A stretch of DNA of 64,000 nucleotides from Eubacterium_G segne. GTDB lineage: Bacteria > Bacillota > Clostridia > Lachnospirales > Lachnospiraceae. The notes beneath the pieces were generated by a model. It ran no database searches, was not told the origin of the DNA, and was given only the letters and a program-made list of their open reading frames with translations. Of this stretch, positions 50,345 through 58,416 are shown piece after piece. A program made the translations under genes and the position numbers. The stretch lies in the NCBI RefSeq assembly GCF_014287775.1, contig NZ_JACOOZ010000009.1:62001-126000 (forward strand), given 5' to 3'. Within the stretch, counting starts at the first letter, position 1, and each line of letters opens with the position of its first letter.

Positions 50345-50881
50345 ATGGCACATTTATATTTTACAAGACATGGACAGACCTTTTGGAATGTTGAAAACAA
50401 AATTTGTGGAGCAACGGATATAGGTCTGACAGAGTTAGGACACAGTCAGGCTAAGGAGCTGGGCGAAAAAATATTACAACAGGGAATACATATTGATGAA
50501 ATATTATATTCCCCATTATCCCGTGCCGCAGATACGGCAAAGCATATTTCCCGGATTACGGGAATACCTATGAGGGAAGAAAAGAGACTGACGGAACAGA
50601 ATTTTGGAAAATATGAATCAACAGCCAGAAATGGTGAAGAATTTAAAGTGGCAAAGACAAATTTTATATGTAGTTTTGATGGCGGTGAAACAATGTTACA
50701 CCTGGCACAAAGAATATATAATTTGTTAGATGAAATCAAGCAACAGCCGGATAAGGTATATCTGTTGGTTGCTCATAATGGAATATCAAGAGTGGTAAAT
50801 TCGTATTTTTACGATATGACAAATGAAGAGTTTGCAGCATTTGGCATTAAAAACTGTGAAATTAGAAAATATGAGTTTTAA
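50345..50881 (+). CDS. Histidine phosphatase family protein (phosphoglycerate mutase-like)
   Basis: The ATG at 50345 starts MAHLYFTRHGQTFWN, with the catalytic His in the RHG motif; an upstream in-frame TTG is ignored. The 178-residue product has the partner motifs SPLSRAADTA, EQNFGKYE (acid) and LLVAHNGISR (second His). This size fits the CobC/GpmB-like branch: small phosphatases acting on sugar phosphates or cobalamin intermediates. The substrate cannot be told. It stands alone after the GH87 gene, with no obvious terminator between them. Confidence 0.88.
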   Translation: MAHLYFTRHGQTFWNVENKICGATDIGLTELGHSQAKELGEKILQQGIHIDEILYSPLSRAADTAKHISRITGIPMREEKRLTEQNFGKYESTARNGEEFKVAKTNFICSFDGGETMLHLAQRIYNLLDEIKQQPDKVYLLVAHNGISRVVNSYFYDMTNEEFAAFGIKNCEIRKYEF

Positions 50882-50891
50882 GCTTAATTAG

Positions 50892-50968
50892 AAAAAGGCT
50901 ATTGCATCCTAAGGGGACTTGCCAAAGTATGACTTTGGAAACGTACCCTAGGACAATAGTTTTTTTTA
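50892..50968. terminator. Nested three-stem bidirectional terminator
   Basis: CTATTG (50899-50904) pairs with CAATAG (50954-50959). CCTAAGGGG (50908-50916) pairs with CCCTAGG (50946-50952). CCAAAG-tatga-CTTTGG (50922-50938) forms the tip. T-runs lie on both outer sides, so it can end both convergent transcripts. It is larger than usual. Confidence 0.8.
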
Positions 50969-50975
50969 ATAAAAA

Positions 50976-51245
50976 TTAGATGGCTTTATATCCACATTCA
51001 AATTTGGTTTTTGCTTCCTGAACTTTCTTGCTTTCTGCGGCAGGTGTAGGATAAAATCCCATAGTGTGCATCTGATTAAATACATCTACCTGAATTTCGT
51101 GTTCCTTGCTTAAAAGGTTAAGCATAGTTTCACGAAGATTGTCATGGACGCATTCGTTAGCACCTAAATTATAAAGGTTAGTGGCATTTTTTTCAGTATT
51201 AAGGGCATCCCCTAAAATTTCCTTTTCTGTATAAATTTCGTTCAT
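50976..51245 (-). CDS. CotF-like spore coat/ferritin-like family protein
   Basis: The start at 51245 (MNEIYTEKEIL) follows GGGGGATTTAAAA; an in-frame ATG 15 bases earlier lies in this ribosome site. The 89-residue protein matches the CotF/COG5577 family: DALNTEKNATNLYNLGANEC, then LLSKEHEIQVDVFNQM. These are four-helix, ferritin-like proteins of spores and vegetative cells. It is co-transcribed with the related 60-residue gene just upstream (15 bases). Presence does not prove the host sporulates. Confidence 0.82.
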   Translation of the reverse strand: MNEIYTEKEILGDALNTEKNATNLYNLGANECVHDNLRETMLNLLSKEHEIQVDVFNQMHTMGFYPTPAAESKKVQEAKTKFECGYKAI

Positions 51246-51260
51246 TTTTAAATCCCCCAA

Positions 51261-51443
51261 TTATTTCAAATAAGAATAAATTTCATTAAAATGTCCCTGA
51301 TGCTTGTCGGCGATACTTAACATTTGCTGTTTTATAGTCTCATCCTTACTGTGATTTGCAAGCATCTGAAACTTTTTAACTAAAAGTTCCTCTTCATTTA
51401 ATAAATCCTGAACAACTGACAGTTCTTTTTCTGAAATATCCAT
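51261..51443 (-). CDS. Small CotF-like helical protein
   Basis: The 60-residue protein (MDISEKELSVVQDLLNEEEL at the start, HQGHFNEIYSYLK at the end) has the helical, Glu/His-rich pattern of short CotF/DUF3231-like companions. A perfect ribosome site (AAAGGAGG) precedes its ATG, and the larger CotF-like gene follows, so the reading frame is real despite its size. It may form a heteromer with its neighbour. Function is unknown. Confidence 0.72.
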   Translation of the reverse strand: MDISEKELSVVQDLLNEEELLVKKFQMLANHSKDETIKQQMLSIADKHQGHFNEIYSYLK

Positions 51444-51549
51444 GTTTCCTCCTTTTTTAACATAAATTATTGACTTTAATAGTATGTTAAAATAAGATAG
51501 AAAAATGTATGGAATAATTTTGAAAAATTAAAATGAAAAAGGAGACGTA

Positions 51550-52332
51550 ATGGAATTAGAGGTAATTAGAGGAGTTTTAATTCCCTTTGCAGGAACATCT
51601 CTTGGAGCAGCATGTGTACTGTTTATGAAAAGGAATTTAAATATAAAGGTGCAGAAGGCACTTACAGGATTTGCGGCAGGAGTAATGGTGGCAGCATCAA
51701 TATGGAGTTTGCTTATCCCGGCTATAGAACAGTCGCAAAGTATGGGAAAGCTTTCCTTTGTCCCTGCTGTAATTGGATTTTGGGTAGGGATATTGTTTTT
51801 ACTCTTATTAGATAAAACGATTCCCCACTTGCATATGAACAGTAACGAAGCAGAAGGACCTCATGTGAAACTAAAAAAAACTACAATGCTTGTCCTTGCT
51901 GTTACACTTCATAATATTCCGGAGGGGATGGCTGTAGGAGTAGTTTTTGCGGCAATGCTTATGCCTAATAGTGAAATATCTTCTATGGGGGCATTAGCTT
52001 TAGCAATTGGAATTGCAATACAGAATTTCCCGGAAGGTGCCATTATATCCATGCCGTTAAAGGCAGAAGGCGAAAGTAAGACAAAGGCATTTATATATGG
52101 AGTTCTTTCAGGGGCAGTGGAACCGGTAGCAGCAGTTTTAACTATTTTGGCTGCGGGGATAATTGTTCCGGTGCTACCATACTTACTAAGCTTTGCAGCA
52201 GGAGCCATGTTATATGTGGTAGTAGAAGAATTGATTCCTGAAATGTCAGAAGGAAAACATTCTAATATTGGAACTTTAATGTTTTCTTTGGGATTTACAA
52301 TTATGATGACATTAGATGTGGCATTAGGCTAA
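51550..52332 (+). CDS. ZIP family divalent metal transporter
   Basis: The 260-residue protein has eight membrane helices, the metal-site motif LHNIPEGMAVG in helix 4 (about residues 117-127), and IQNFPEGAIIS in helix 5 (about 156-166). A short polar loop containing HLHMNSNEAEGPHVK lies between helices 3 and 4. It takes up zinc, iron or manganese; the ZupT/GufA branch is likely. It is monocistronic, with an AAGGAGA ribosome site and a terminator shared with the convergent CBS gene. Confidence 0.92.
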   Translation: MELEVIRGVLIPFAGTSLGAACVLFMKRNLNIKVQKALTGFAAGVMVAASIWSLLIPAIEQSQSMGKLSFVPAVIGFWVGILFLLLLDKTIPHLHMNSNEAEGPHVKLKKTTMLVLAVTLHNIPEGMAVGVVFAAMLMPNSEISSMGALALAIGIAIQNFPEGAIISMPLKAEGESKTKAFIYGVLSGAVEPVAAVLTILAAGIIVPVLPYLLSFAAGAMLYVVVEELIPEMSEGKHSNIGTLMFSLGFTIMMTLDVALG

Positions 52333-52352
52333 AATCAAAATTAAATACTTAT

Positions 52353-52392
52353 AAAAAACGTATATCCCTGGAAAAGGAATATACGTTTTTTT
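52353..52392. terminator. Bidirectional terminator between ZIP and CBS genes
   Basis: AAAAAACGTATATCC pairs with GGAATATACGTTTTTT across a short loop, with T-runs in both directions. Confidence 0.9.
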
Positions 52393-52395
52393 AGG

Positions 52396-52809
52396 TTAAT
52401 TAATTTTTTCATCTAACTTATTTGCCAGATAGAGGATAACATCTTTTCGGGTTATAATTCCAATAAACACATTATTATCATCTACCACAGGCACAAAGTT
52501 CTGATTGGTTATTTTATCAAATAATTCTTCCATAGAAACTGAAATGTGGATGGCTTTGTTATCCCTTCGTCGGTTTATGGATGTAATGGGGATTCCCTCC
52601 ATTTGCTTAAGGGAAGGAAAGTCATTGCTTTTTAAACACCAAAGCAAATCGCCTTCTGTAATAGTTCCTATGTATTTTCCGTCCTTACCTAAAAGGGGAA
52701 TGGCTGTGTATCCGTGATGCTCCATTTTTTCAAGAGCCTGTCTGAATGTATCATCTTCTTCAACATGTGAAACATTCTCCTTTGGAGTAAGGAAAAATAA
52801 AATATTCAT
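52396..52809 (-). CDS. Tandem CBS domain protein
   Basis: The 137-residue protein consists of two CBS motifs: AIPLLGKDGKYIGTITEGDL (about 36-55) and FVPVVDDNNVFIGIITRKDV (about 107-126). Together they form one Bateman module that binds adenine nucleotides. There is no attached enzyme or DNA-binding domain, so it probably regulates a partner by sensing ATP, AMP or a dinucleotide. The start follows GGAGGATATAATAT. The neighbours give no clue to the partner. Confidence 0.88.
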   Translation of the reverse strand: MNILFFLTPKENVSHVEEDDTFRQALEKMEHHGYTAIPLLGKDGKYIGTITEGDLLWCLKSNDFPSLKQMEGIPITSINRRRDNKAIHISVSMEELFDKITNQNFVPVVDDNNVFIGIITRKDVILYLANKLDEKIN

Positions 52810-52905
52810 ATATTATATCCTCCGTATTAAAAACTCATACTCAAATATTCTATCAGAAAAATATGAGTAAAGCCATAGAGGACACAAAAAGTTAACATGT
52901 TTATT

Positions 52906-54081
52906 TTAGTGATGGAATAATCTAATTCCTGTAAATGCCATAGCCATTCCATGTTTATTGCAGGCATCAATAACATCCTGGTCACGGATAGAACCGCCAG
53001 GCTGTGCTACATATTTAACACCACTTTTAGCAGCTCTTTCAATGTTATCACTAAATGGGAAGAAAGCATCGGAACCTAATGTAATTCCTTCAGCCTGTGA
53101 TAACCATTCCTGTTTCTCTTCTTTTGTAAATACATCGGGCTTTTCAGTAAACACTCTCTGCCATTCACCATCAGCTAAAATATCCATGTATTCATCCCCA
53201 ATGTAAAGGTCGATGGCATTATCTCTGTCGGCACGCTTCATATCCTCTTTAAAAGGAAGATTAAGAACCTTTGGACACTGACGGAGAAGCCAGTTATCTG
53301 CCTTCTGTCCTGCAAGTCTTACACAGTGGATTCTTGACTGCTGTCCTGCACCTACACCAATAGCCTGTCCGTTTTTAACGAAACATACTGAATTTGACTG
53401 GGTATATTTAAGAGTAATCATTGAAATAGCCATGTCAATTTTAGCACTTTCAGGAATATCCTTATTTTCAGTTACAACATTGCTAAAGAAATCATCATCA
53501 ATGTTTAATTCATTACGTCCCTGCTCAAAAGTAATTCCAAATACCTGTTTTCTTTCAATTGGGTTAGGAACATAATCAGGGTCAATTTCAATAATGGCAT
53601 AGGCACCACGTTTTTTGCCTTTTAATAATTCTAAAGCTTCAGGTTCATATCCCGGAGCAATAATTCCGTCTGAAAATTCTCTTTTTATAAGAGCGGCAGT
53701 AGAAACATCACATACATCTGAAAGGGCAATAAAATCGCCGTATGAAGACATTCTGTCAGCACCTCTTGCTCTTGCATATGCAGCAGCAAGAGGAGATAAG
53801 TCACCCAGGTCGTCTACCCAGTAAATCTTAGCTTCAACATCACTAAGAGGAAGACCAACTGCGGCACCGGCAGGAGAAACATGCTTAAAAGAAGTAGCAG
53901 CAGGAAGACCTGTAGCCTTTTTAAGCTCCTTAACTAACTGCCATCCGTTAAAGGCATCAAGGAAATTAATATATCCCGGTTTCCCGTTTAAAACCTTAAT
54001 AGGAAGTTCGCCTTCTTCCATAAAAATTCTAGAAGGCTTCTGATTCGGGTTACATCCATATTTTAATTCTAATTCTTTCAT
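52906..54081 (-). CDS. AICAR formyltransferase, stand-alone
   Basis: The 391-residue protein corresponds to the formyltransferase part of PurH only: ELKYGCNPNQKPSRI, ATSFKHVSPAGAAVG (active-site Lys-His), SVCFVKNGQAIGVGAGQQSR and AQPGGSIRDQDVID. Bifunctional PurH is about 510-530 residues, with an N-terminal cyclohydrolase domain missing here. It uses 10-formyl-tetrahydrofolate to convert AICAR (ZMP) to FAICAR. The next step is supplied by the cyclohydrolase gene 66 bases upstream in the same operon, and the operon is headed by a ZTP riboswitch, which fits ZMP metabolism. Confidence 0.92.
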   Translation of the reverse strand: MKELELKYGCNPNQKPSRIFMEEGELPIKVLNGKPGYINFLDAFNGWQLVKELKKATGLPAATSFKHVSPAGAAVGLPLSDVEAKIYWVDDLGDLSPLAAAYARARGADRMSSYGDFIALSDVCDVSTAALIKREFSDGIIAPGYEPEALELLKGKKRGAYAIIEIDPDYVPNPIERKQVFGITFEQGRNELNIDDDFFSNVVTENKDIPESAKIDMAISMITLKYTQSNSVCFVKNGQAIGVGAGQQSRIHCVRLAGQKADNWLLRQCPKVLNLPFKEDMKRADRDNAIDLYIGDEYMDILADGEWQRVFTEKPDVFTKEEKQEWLSQAEGITLGSDAFFPFSDNIERAAKSGVKYVAQPGGSIRDQDVIDACNKHGMAMAFTGIRLFHH

Positions 54082-54147
54082 AATAATCCTTTCTGTTCTT
54101 TGTAATTGTTATTTAAAAAGTAAAAAATGTTAATGAGTTACATAAAT

Positions 54148-54861
54148 TTATTTGTTTTTGTTAATAATCTTTGTTTCATAAGTTCCATCTTCAATATTGA
54201 TATATCTTACAAACAATGAAACCTTGTTATCCTCATTTAAGCTGTTCCATAACATTTCAGTAAACTGATCCATATCATCCATCATAGGAACTAACTTAGG
54301 TTCTCCCTCAAAAGAAGGAAGAGGATTTCCGTCACATTTATATGTGTGAATAAAATGACCTTCGCCGTTTACAGGATTAGAGTATGCAAATGTATATCTG
54401 TTACAGGCATCAGGATTTCCGTTGTTGCTTTTTAATATAGACATTGCGTAGTTATATGTTCCGTTTTCAACATGCATAATACCTGAAATTCTAGGTGTAT
54501 AGTTAGGACCGTCCGGTTCAAACTCACGGGTTCTAAGAGACTGCTCAAAAGTCTGCTGCTTGTCCATAAGTTCGTAGATAGTATCAGTCTGGTCTCCGTT
54601 AGTAACAATAGTCTTGTTTCCAAGAACACGAACAGGAGCGTAGATAATAAGACTTGGGTCAACTAATTTTGAAGGGTCAAAAGCTTCAGTTCTGATACCT
54701 TCTCCATCTGTTACAAAAACTCTGTTTCTGCTGTTTTCGCTTCTTCCCATAATGAAATATGCAGTAACTGCGAACTTTCCATTAGGAGTTTTTCCAATAA
54801 CGATTCCACGTCCCGGATAAGAATTTTCCTTTAATTCTTTTTCAAGTGATAACATTTCCAT
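54148..54861 (-). CDS. IMP cyclohydrolase, PurO-like
   Basis: The 237-residue protein resembles the PurO/COG3363 type of IMP cyclohydrolase, first known from archaea: NSYPGRGIVIGKTPNGK, YFIMGRSENSRNRVF, and VNGEGHFIHTYKCDGNPLPSF. It closes FAICAR to IMP, the last step of purine synthesis. It lies upstream of the formyltransferase gene and directly downstream of the ZTP riboswitch. The GGAGG ribosome site is 10 bases before the ATG (a second ATG two codons in is also possible). The split pair replaces PurH. Confidence 0.88.
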   Translation of the reverse strand: MEMLSLEKELKENSYPGRGIVIGKTPNGKFAVTAYFIMGRSENSRNRVFVTDGEGIRTEAFDPSKLVDPSLIIYAPVRVLGNKTIVTNGDQTDTIYELMDKQQTFEQSLRTREFEPDGPNYTPRISGIMHVENGTYNYAMSILKSNNGNPDACNRYTFAYSNPVNGEGHFIHTYKCDGNPLPSFEGEPKLVPMMDDMDQFTEMLWNSLNEDNKVSLFVRYINIEDGTYETKIINKNK

Positions 54862-54894
54862 TTATTTTCTTCCTCCATAAATAAAAAATAAAAT

Positions 54895-54995
54895 AAAAAC
54901 CGTCTGGGAAACCAGAAGGCTGCCCAGGCGGTCGACGAAACTAAATCCATGCTCCCTGTGGTAAATCCACTAATCCGCCAGTCACATGGAAGATA
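54895..54995 (-). promoter_or_regulatory. ZTP (pfl) riboswitch with overlapping terminator
   Basis: On the minus strand the leader has GTGACTGGCGGAT, then GTGGATTTACCAC-AGGGAGCA, then CGACCGCCTGGGCAG: the conserved blocks of the ZTP riboswitch, in order. Directly after, CCGCCTGGG (54923-54931) can instead pair with CCCAGACGG (54900-54908), followed by a T-run. That terminator uses the aptamer's own 3' strand, so ZTP/ZMP binding should prevent termination: an ON switch, as known for the class. It controls the split purH genes. Confidence 0.88.
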
Positions 54996-55000
54996 TAAAT

Positions 55001-55029
55001 AGAATAAACGATTTCTTAGGGATTTTCAA
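55001..55029 (-). promoter_or_regulatory. Promoter of the purine operon
   Basis: On the minus strand TTGAAA (55024-55029) and TATTCT (55001-55006) are 17 bases apart, just upstream of the ZTP aptamer. The rest of the gap to 55178 is AT-rich and should contain the divergent promoter of the phospholipid operon. Confidence 0.65.
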
Positions 55030-55177
55030 CAAAAAAATATATATTGAAGAAATTTATTTTTTATATTAGTATATCATAGAGTGAAAAAAAATTAAGAATG
55101 TTAATAGTTTCTTAAGATTTATGAATTATAATTGCCTTCGGCAACAAAAAATATAAAAGAAATTAAAAGGTGAAGAT

Positions 55178-55825
55178 TTGAAAACATTAAAAAAAATAAT
55201 ACCATCATATGCAGTAATACCCATTATAATGTCTCTTGTAGTGAATATGATTACGTACTTTGGTACAAGAATTTTTACTACTAAATTACATCATTATAAT
55301 ATTAACTGCTTTATTGACGACATGATCCCCTTTACAACATTTATGATATGGATATACGTGTTAAGCTATGTTATATGGGTAGTGGGATTTATTGCAATAG
55401 GAAGAGAAAACAAAAAAGTATGTTATGAAGTGCTTTTTGGAGAGCAGATTGCAAAGCTTATGTGCTTAGTGATTTTTGTGGCTTTCCCTACAACACTTAT
55501 CAGACCGGAATTTGACGTAAATACCTTAAGTGAATGGATGACTAACTTAATATATACTTTAGACAGTCCCGATAATCTTTTTCCGTCAATACATTGTCTT
55601 GAAAGCTGGGTGTGCTTTAGAGGGGCAATGAGATGTAAAAAGGTGGGAAAAGTCTACAAGGTAATTATGCTTATTTTGGCACTTCTTGTTTTTGCATCAA
55701 CAGTGATGGTAAAACAGCATGTGTTTGTAGACATAATAGGTGCCATTTTAGTTGTAGAGATAGGATTGGCATTAGCAAAGAGGTTAAATATATATAAGAA
55801 GCTTGATAAAAGCTATAGTGAATAA
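55178..55825 (+). CDS. PAP2 superfamily membrane phosphatase
   Basis: The TTG start at 55178 follows AAAAGGTGAAGATT. The 215-residue protein has five or six membrane helices. LFPSIHCLES (about 129-138) carries the PSxH motif of PAP2 phosphatases, and VKQHVFVD (about 171-178) the second His and Asp. It may dephosphorylate a phosphatidyl intermediate or undecaprenyl pyrophosphate, or transfer a headgroup like inositol-type PAP2 proteins. It is the first gene of a four-gene phospholipid operon, so a lipid substrate is likely. Confidence 0.82.
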   Translation: MKTLKKIIPSYAVIPIIMSLVVNMITYFGTRIFTTKLHHYNINCFIDDMIPFTTFMIWIYVLSYVIWVVGFIAIGRENKKVCYEVLFGEQIAKLMCLVIFVAFPTTLIRPEFDVNTLSEWMTNLIYTLDSPDNLFPSIHCLESWVCFRGAMRCKKVGKVYKVIMLILALLVFASTVMVKQHVFVDIIGAILVVEIGLALAKRLNIYKKLDKSYSE

Positions 55826-55834
55826 AGGAGTGGC

Positions 55835-56881
55835 ATGAAGGAGACAAAGAAAAAAATTCTCTGGTCGGTAGTTTTACTGGCATTAATAGGTATTACGCTA
55901 TATGTTATTGTAAAAAGCAACGATTCCCTTACTCTTGAGGGATTTATTCAATATGTGTCTAAGGCTAAAAAACAGTGGATAGTGGCTGCATTTGGGTGTA
56001 TGCTGGGATTTATTGTATTTGAAGCATTGGCAGTTAGGGAGTTAAGTAAGGCTTTTGGTTACAAAAGAAAGTTTAGAAAGGCTCTTGTGTATTCCACATC
56101 AGATATTTATTTTTCGGCTATAACACCTTCTGCTACAGGAGGTCAGCCTGCATCAGCCTATTTTATGATGAATGATAAAATTCCCGGTGCGGTAACTACC
56201 ATAGTATTGCTTGTAAACTTGACTTTATATACAACATCAATTATTCTTATAGGTATGGTGTGCTTCATCACAAGACCTTATATGTTTATGCATTTTAGCT
56301 TTGTGTCTAAGTGTATGATTGTATTTGGATTTGTGTTTCAGTTTGTACTTATTGCAGTGTTTATTTTACTTGTTTACAAAGAGAAAATAATAATGAAAAC
56401 TGCAAATTTCTTTATGAGACTTTTAAGTAAATTACATCTTATGCACAACATTGAGAAAAAGCAGGAGCATCTCATAGAGGTGGAAATGCAGTACAAAGAA
56501 TGTGCAGCAGCCATAAAAGGTAAATTAAAAAATATTTTGATTGCACTTATATATAATTTCATGCAGAGACTGTCACTTATAATGGTATCTGTGTGTGTGT
56601 TTATCGCTGTAGGGGGAAGTGCTCATAATATCTACAATGCATTTATCGCTCAGGGATTTGTAGTTTTAGGCTCAAACAGCGTTCCTATTCCGGGAGCAGT
56701 TGGAGCTGCGGACTATCTTTTTATTGATGGATTTGGTAAAATAATAAATGATAGTGTCAGCATTGAATTACTTAGCAGGGGAATTTCATTTTACTGCTGC
56801 TTAGTTGTCTGCGGATTAATTACATTTGCGGCATCAGTGCTACATAGTTTGAAAGGAATGAAGCAAAAGAAAAAATGTTAG
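55835..56881 (+). CDS. Flippase-like membrane protein (UPF0104 / LPG synthase TM domain)
   Basis: The 348-residue protein has about eight membrane helices and the typical motifs of the MprF transmembrane-domain family: YFSAITPSATGGQPASAY (about 91-108) and GSNSVPIPGAVGAADYL (about 281-297). Stand-alone members lack the lysyl-transferase part and are thought to flip lipids. It starts 9 bases after the PAP2 gene and overlaps PssA by 7 bases, so it probably moves a phospholipid made by this operon across the membrane (inference). Confidence 0.87.
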   Translation: MKETKKKILWSVVLLALIGITLYVIVKSNDSLTLEGFIQYVSKAKKQWIVAAFGCMLGFIVFEALAVRELSKAFGYKRKFRKALVYSTSDIYFSAITPSATGGQPASAYFMMNDKIPGAVTTIVLLVNLTLYTTSIILIGMVCFITRPYMFMHFSFVSKCMIVFGFVFQFVLIAVFILLVYKEKIIMKTANFFMRLLSKLHLMHNIEKKQEHLIEVEMQYKECAAAIKGKLKNILIALIYNFMQRLSLIMVSVCVFIAVGGSAHNIYNAFIAQGFVVLGSNSVPIPGAVGAADYLFIDGFGKIINDSVSIELLSRGISFYCCLVVCGLITFAASVLHSLKGMKQKKKC

Positions 56882-57579
56882 GTTATTGGGATTATACAGT
56901 TGTTCTTACATATTGTTCACTATTATCTGCCACTACAGGTATTCTTGTATCTTTGTCAGGGGCAGGACATCCGTATATAGGAGTTATGTTTTTATTACTT
57001 TGCGGACTTTGCGATACATTTGACGGCAGGGTTGCAAGATCAAAGAAGAACAGAACAGCTAAGGAAAAGGAATTTGGAATACAGATTGATTCATTATCAG
57101 ATTTGGTAGCATTTGGTGTGTTGCCTGTTTGTGTGGGAATGGCACTCTATAAAAGAGATATGTTTGATATAGAAGCTTTAAGCCATCACAAAAGTGTACT
57201 TGCATGTGTTCCCCTTGCGGTTATTATTGCAGTAAGTGCCATATTTGTTTTAGCAGCACTGGTAAGACTGGCATATTTTAACATAACAGTTGAGGAAACC
57301 CAGGGAGAGGGATTAGGAGACAAGAAGCATTACTATGGCTTGCCTGTTACATCCACAGCACTTATTTTCCCTACATTTTTACTGGCAAGACATATTCTTT
57401 ATCTTAATCATGTAAACATTTCATTTGTTTATTATATATTGTTGCTTATAGTTGCAGTGCTTTTTGTTCTTAAGTTTAAATTAAAGAAACCGGGAACAAT
57501 GATGATATACTTTTTAGTAGGTATTGGTGCTGTTGAATTTATTGCAGTTATTTTATTAAAGTTTTTTGCAAATAGATAG
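56875..57579 (+). CDS. pssA: CDP-diacylglycerol-serine O-phosphatidyltransferase
   Basis: The 234-residue protein has about six membrane helices. The CDP-alcohol phosphatidyltransferase signature is complete: D47, D50, G51, A54, R55, G68, D72 and D76 (DTFDGRVAR ... FGIQIDSLSD). The segment DSLSDLVAFGV is typical of PssA. It joins CDP-diacylglycerol and L-serine to phosphatidylserine, the substrate of the decarboxylase encoded 2 bases downstream. The start overlaps the flippase-like gene (ATGTTAG). Confidence 0.93.
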   Translation: MLGYWDYTVVLTYCSLLSATTGILVSLSGAGHPYIGVMFLLLCGLCDTFDGRVARSKKNRTAKEKEFGIQIDSLSDLVAFGVLPVCVGMALYKRDMFDIEALSHHKSVLACVPLAVIIAVSAIFVLAALVRLAYFNITVEETQGEGLGDKKHYYGLPVTSTALIFPTFLLARHILYLNHVNISFVYYILLLIVAVLFVLKFKLKKPGTMMIYFLVGIGAVEFIAVILLKFFANR

Positions 57580-57581
57580 TT

Positions 57582-58415
57582 ATGGATAATATAAAAGAAA
57601 GTTCAGGAATTTTAAAATTTTTATATAACACTGTTCCGGGAAGAGCAGTACTTAAAGTAATTACAAGCCCCACCATTTCAAAAATTGGCGGGGCTTATAT
57701 GGATTCAAAATTATCCACCATACACATTAAGGGATTTATAAAGAATAATAATATAGATATGAGCCAGTATGAGAAGGTGAAGTATAAATCTTTTAATGAA
57801 TTTTTTACAAGAAAGATATTGCCGGAGAAGAGACCGGTGTGTAAGGATGAGGATGCCCTTATTTCACCATGTGACGGAAGACTTTCGGCATATCACATAG
57901 ACAGTAATTCCCGATTTTATATTAAAAAAAGCAGATATAGTATTCAGGACTTATTGCAGGGTAGCAAGGCAGCAGTGGATTATAATGGCGGAATATGTCT
58001 TATACTAAGATTATGTGTGGATGATTACCACAGATATGGAAATATAGATGACGGAGTTATTCTTGAAAACAAATATATCAGGGGAAAGCTTCACACCGTA
58101 AGACCTATAGCGGTAAACAGATATCCGGTTTTTGTGCAAAACAGCAGGGAGTATACCATAATAAAAACTAAGAATTTTGGAAGGGTAGCTCAAATTGAAG
58201 TTGGAGCCCTTATGATAGGCAAAATCAAAAATCACTCAAAGTCAGGCAGTGTAATTAAGGGAACGGAAAAGGGAATGTTTCTGTACGGCGGTTCCACTAT
58301 AGTGCTTTTATTTGAAAAGGACACGGTATCCATACCTGAAAAGTATTTTGAAGAAACTGAAAATGACAGGGAAGTAATAGTTAAATATGGAAGCAAAATT
58401 GGTGGCAGAGCATAA
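57582..58415 (+). CDS. psd: Phosphatidylserine decarboxylase proenzyme
   Basis: The 277-residue proenzyme has the self-cleavage motif GGST (236-239), where S238 becomes the pyruvoyl group, after IEVGALMIGKIKNH. The processing triad is completed by D98 (SPCDGR) and H150 (DDYHR). GGST rather than LGST is common in Firmicute enzymes. It turns phosphatidylserine into phosphatidylethanolamine. Together with PssA this operon gives the host phosphatidylethanolamine. Its stop lies one base from the end of the convergent CorA gene, with no terminator between. Confidence 0.93.
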   Translation: MDNIKESSGILKFLYNTVPGRAVLKVITSPTISKIGGAYMDSKLSTIHIKGFIKNNNIDMSQYEKVKYKSFNEFFTRKILPEKRPVCKDEDALISPCDGRLSAYHIDSNSRFYIKKSRYSIQDLLQGSKAAVDYNGGICLILRLCVDDYHRYGNIDDGVILENKYIRGKLHTVRPIAVNRYPVFVQNSREYTIIKTKNFGRVAQIEVGALMIGKIKNHSKSGSVIKGTEKGMFLYGGSTIVLLFEKDTVSIPEKYFEETENDREVIVKYGSKIGGRA

Positions 58416-58416
58416 T

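Noticed and set aside
50976..51443. CotF-like pair as proof of sporulation
   Set aside because: The family also occurs in non-sporulating Firmicutes, and no other sporulation gene is in the window.
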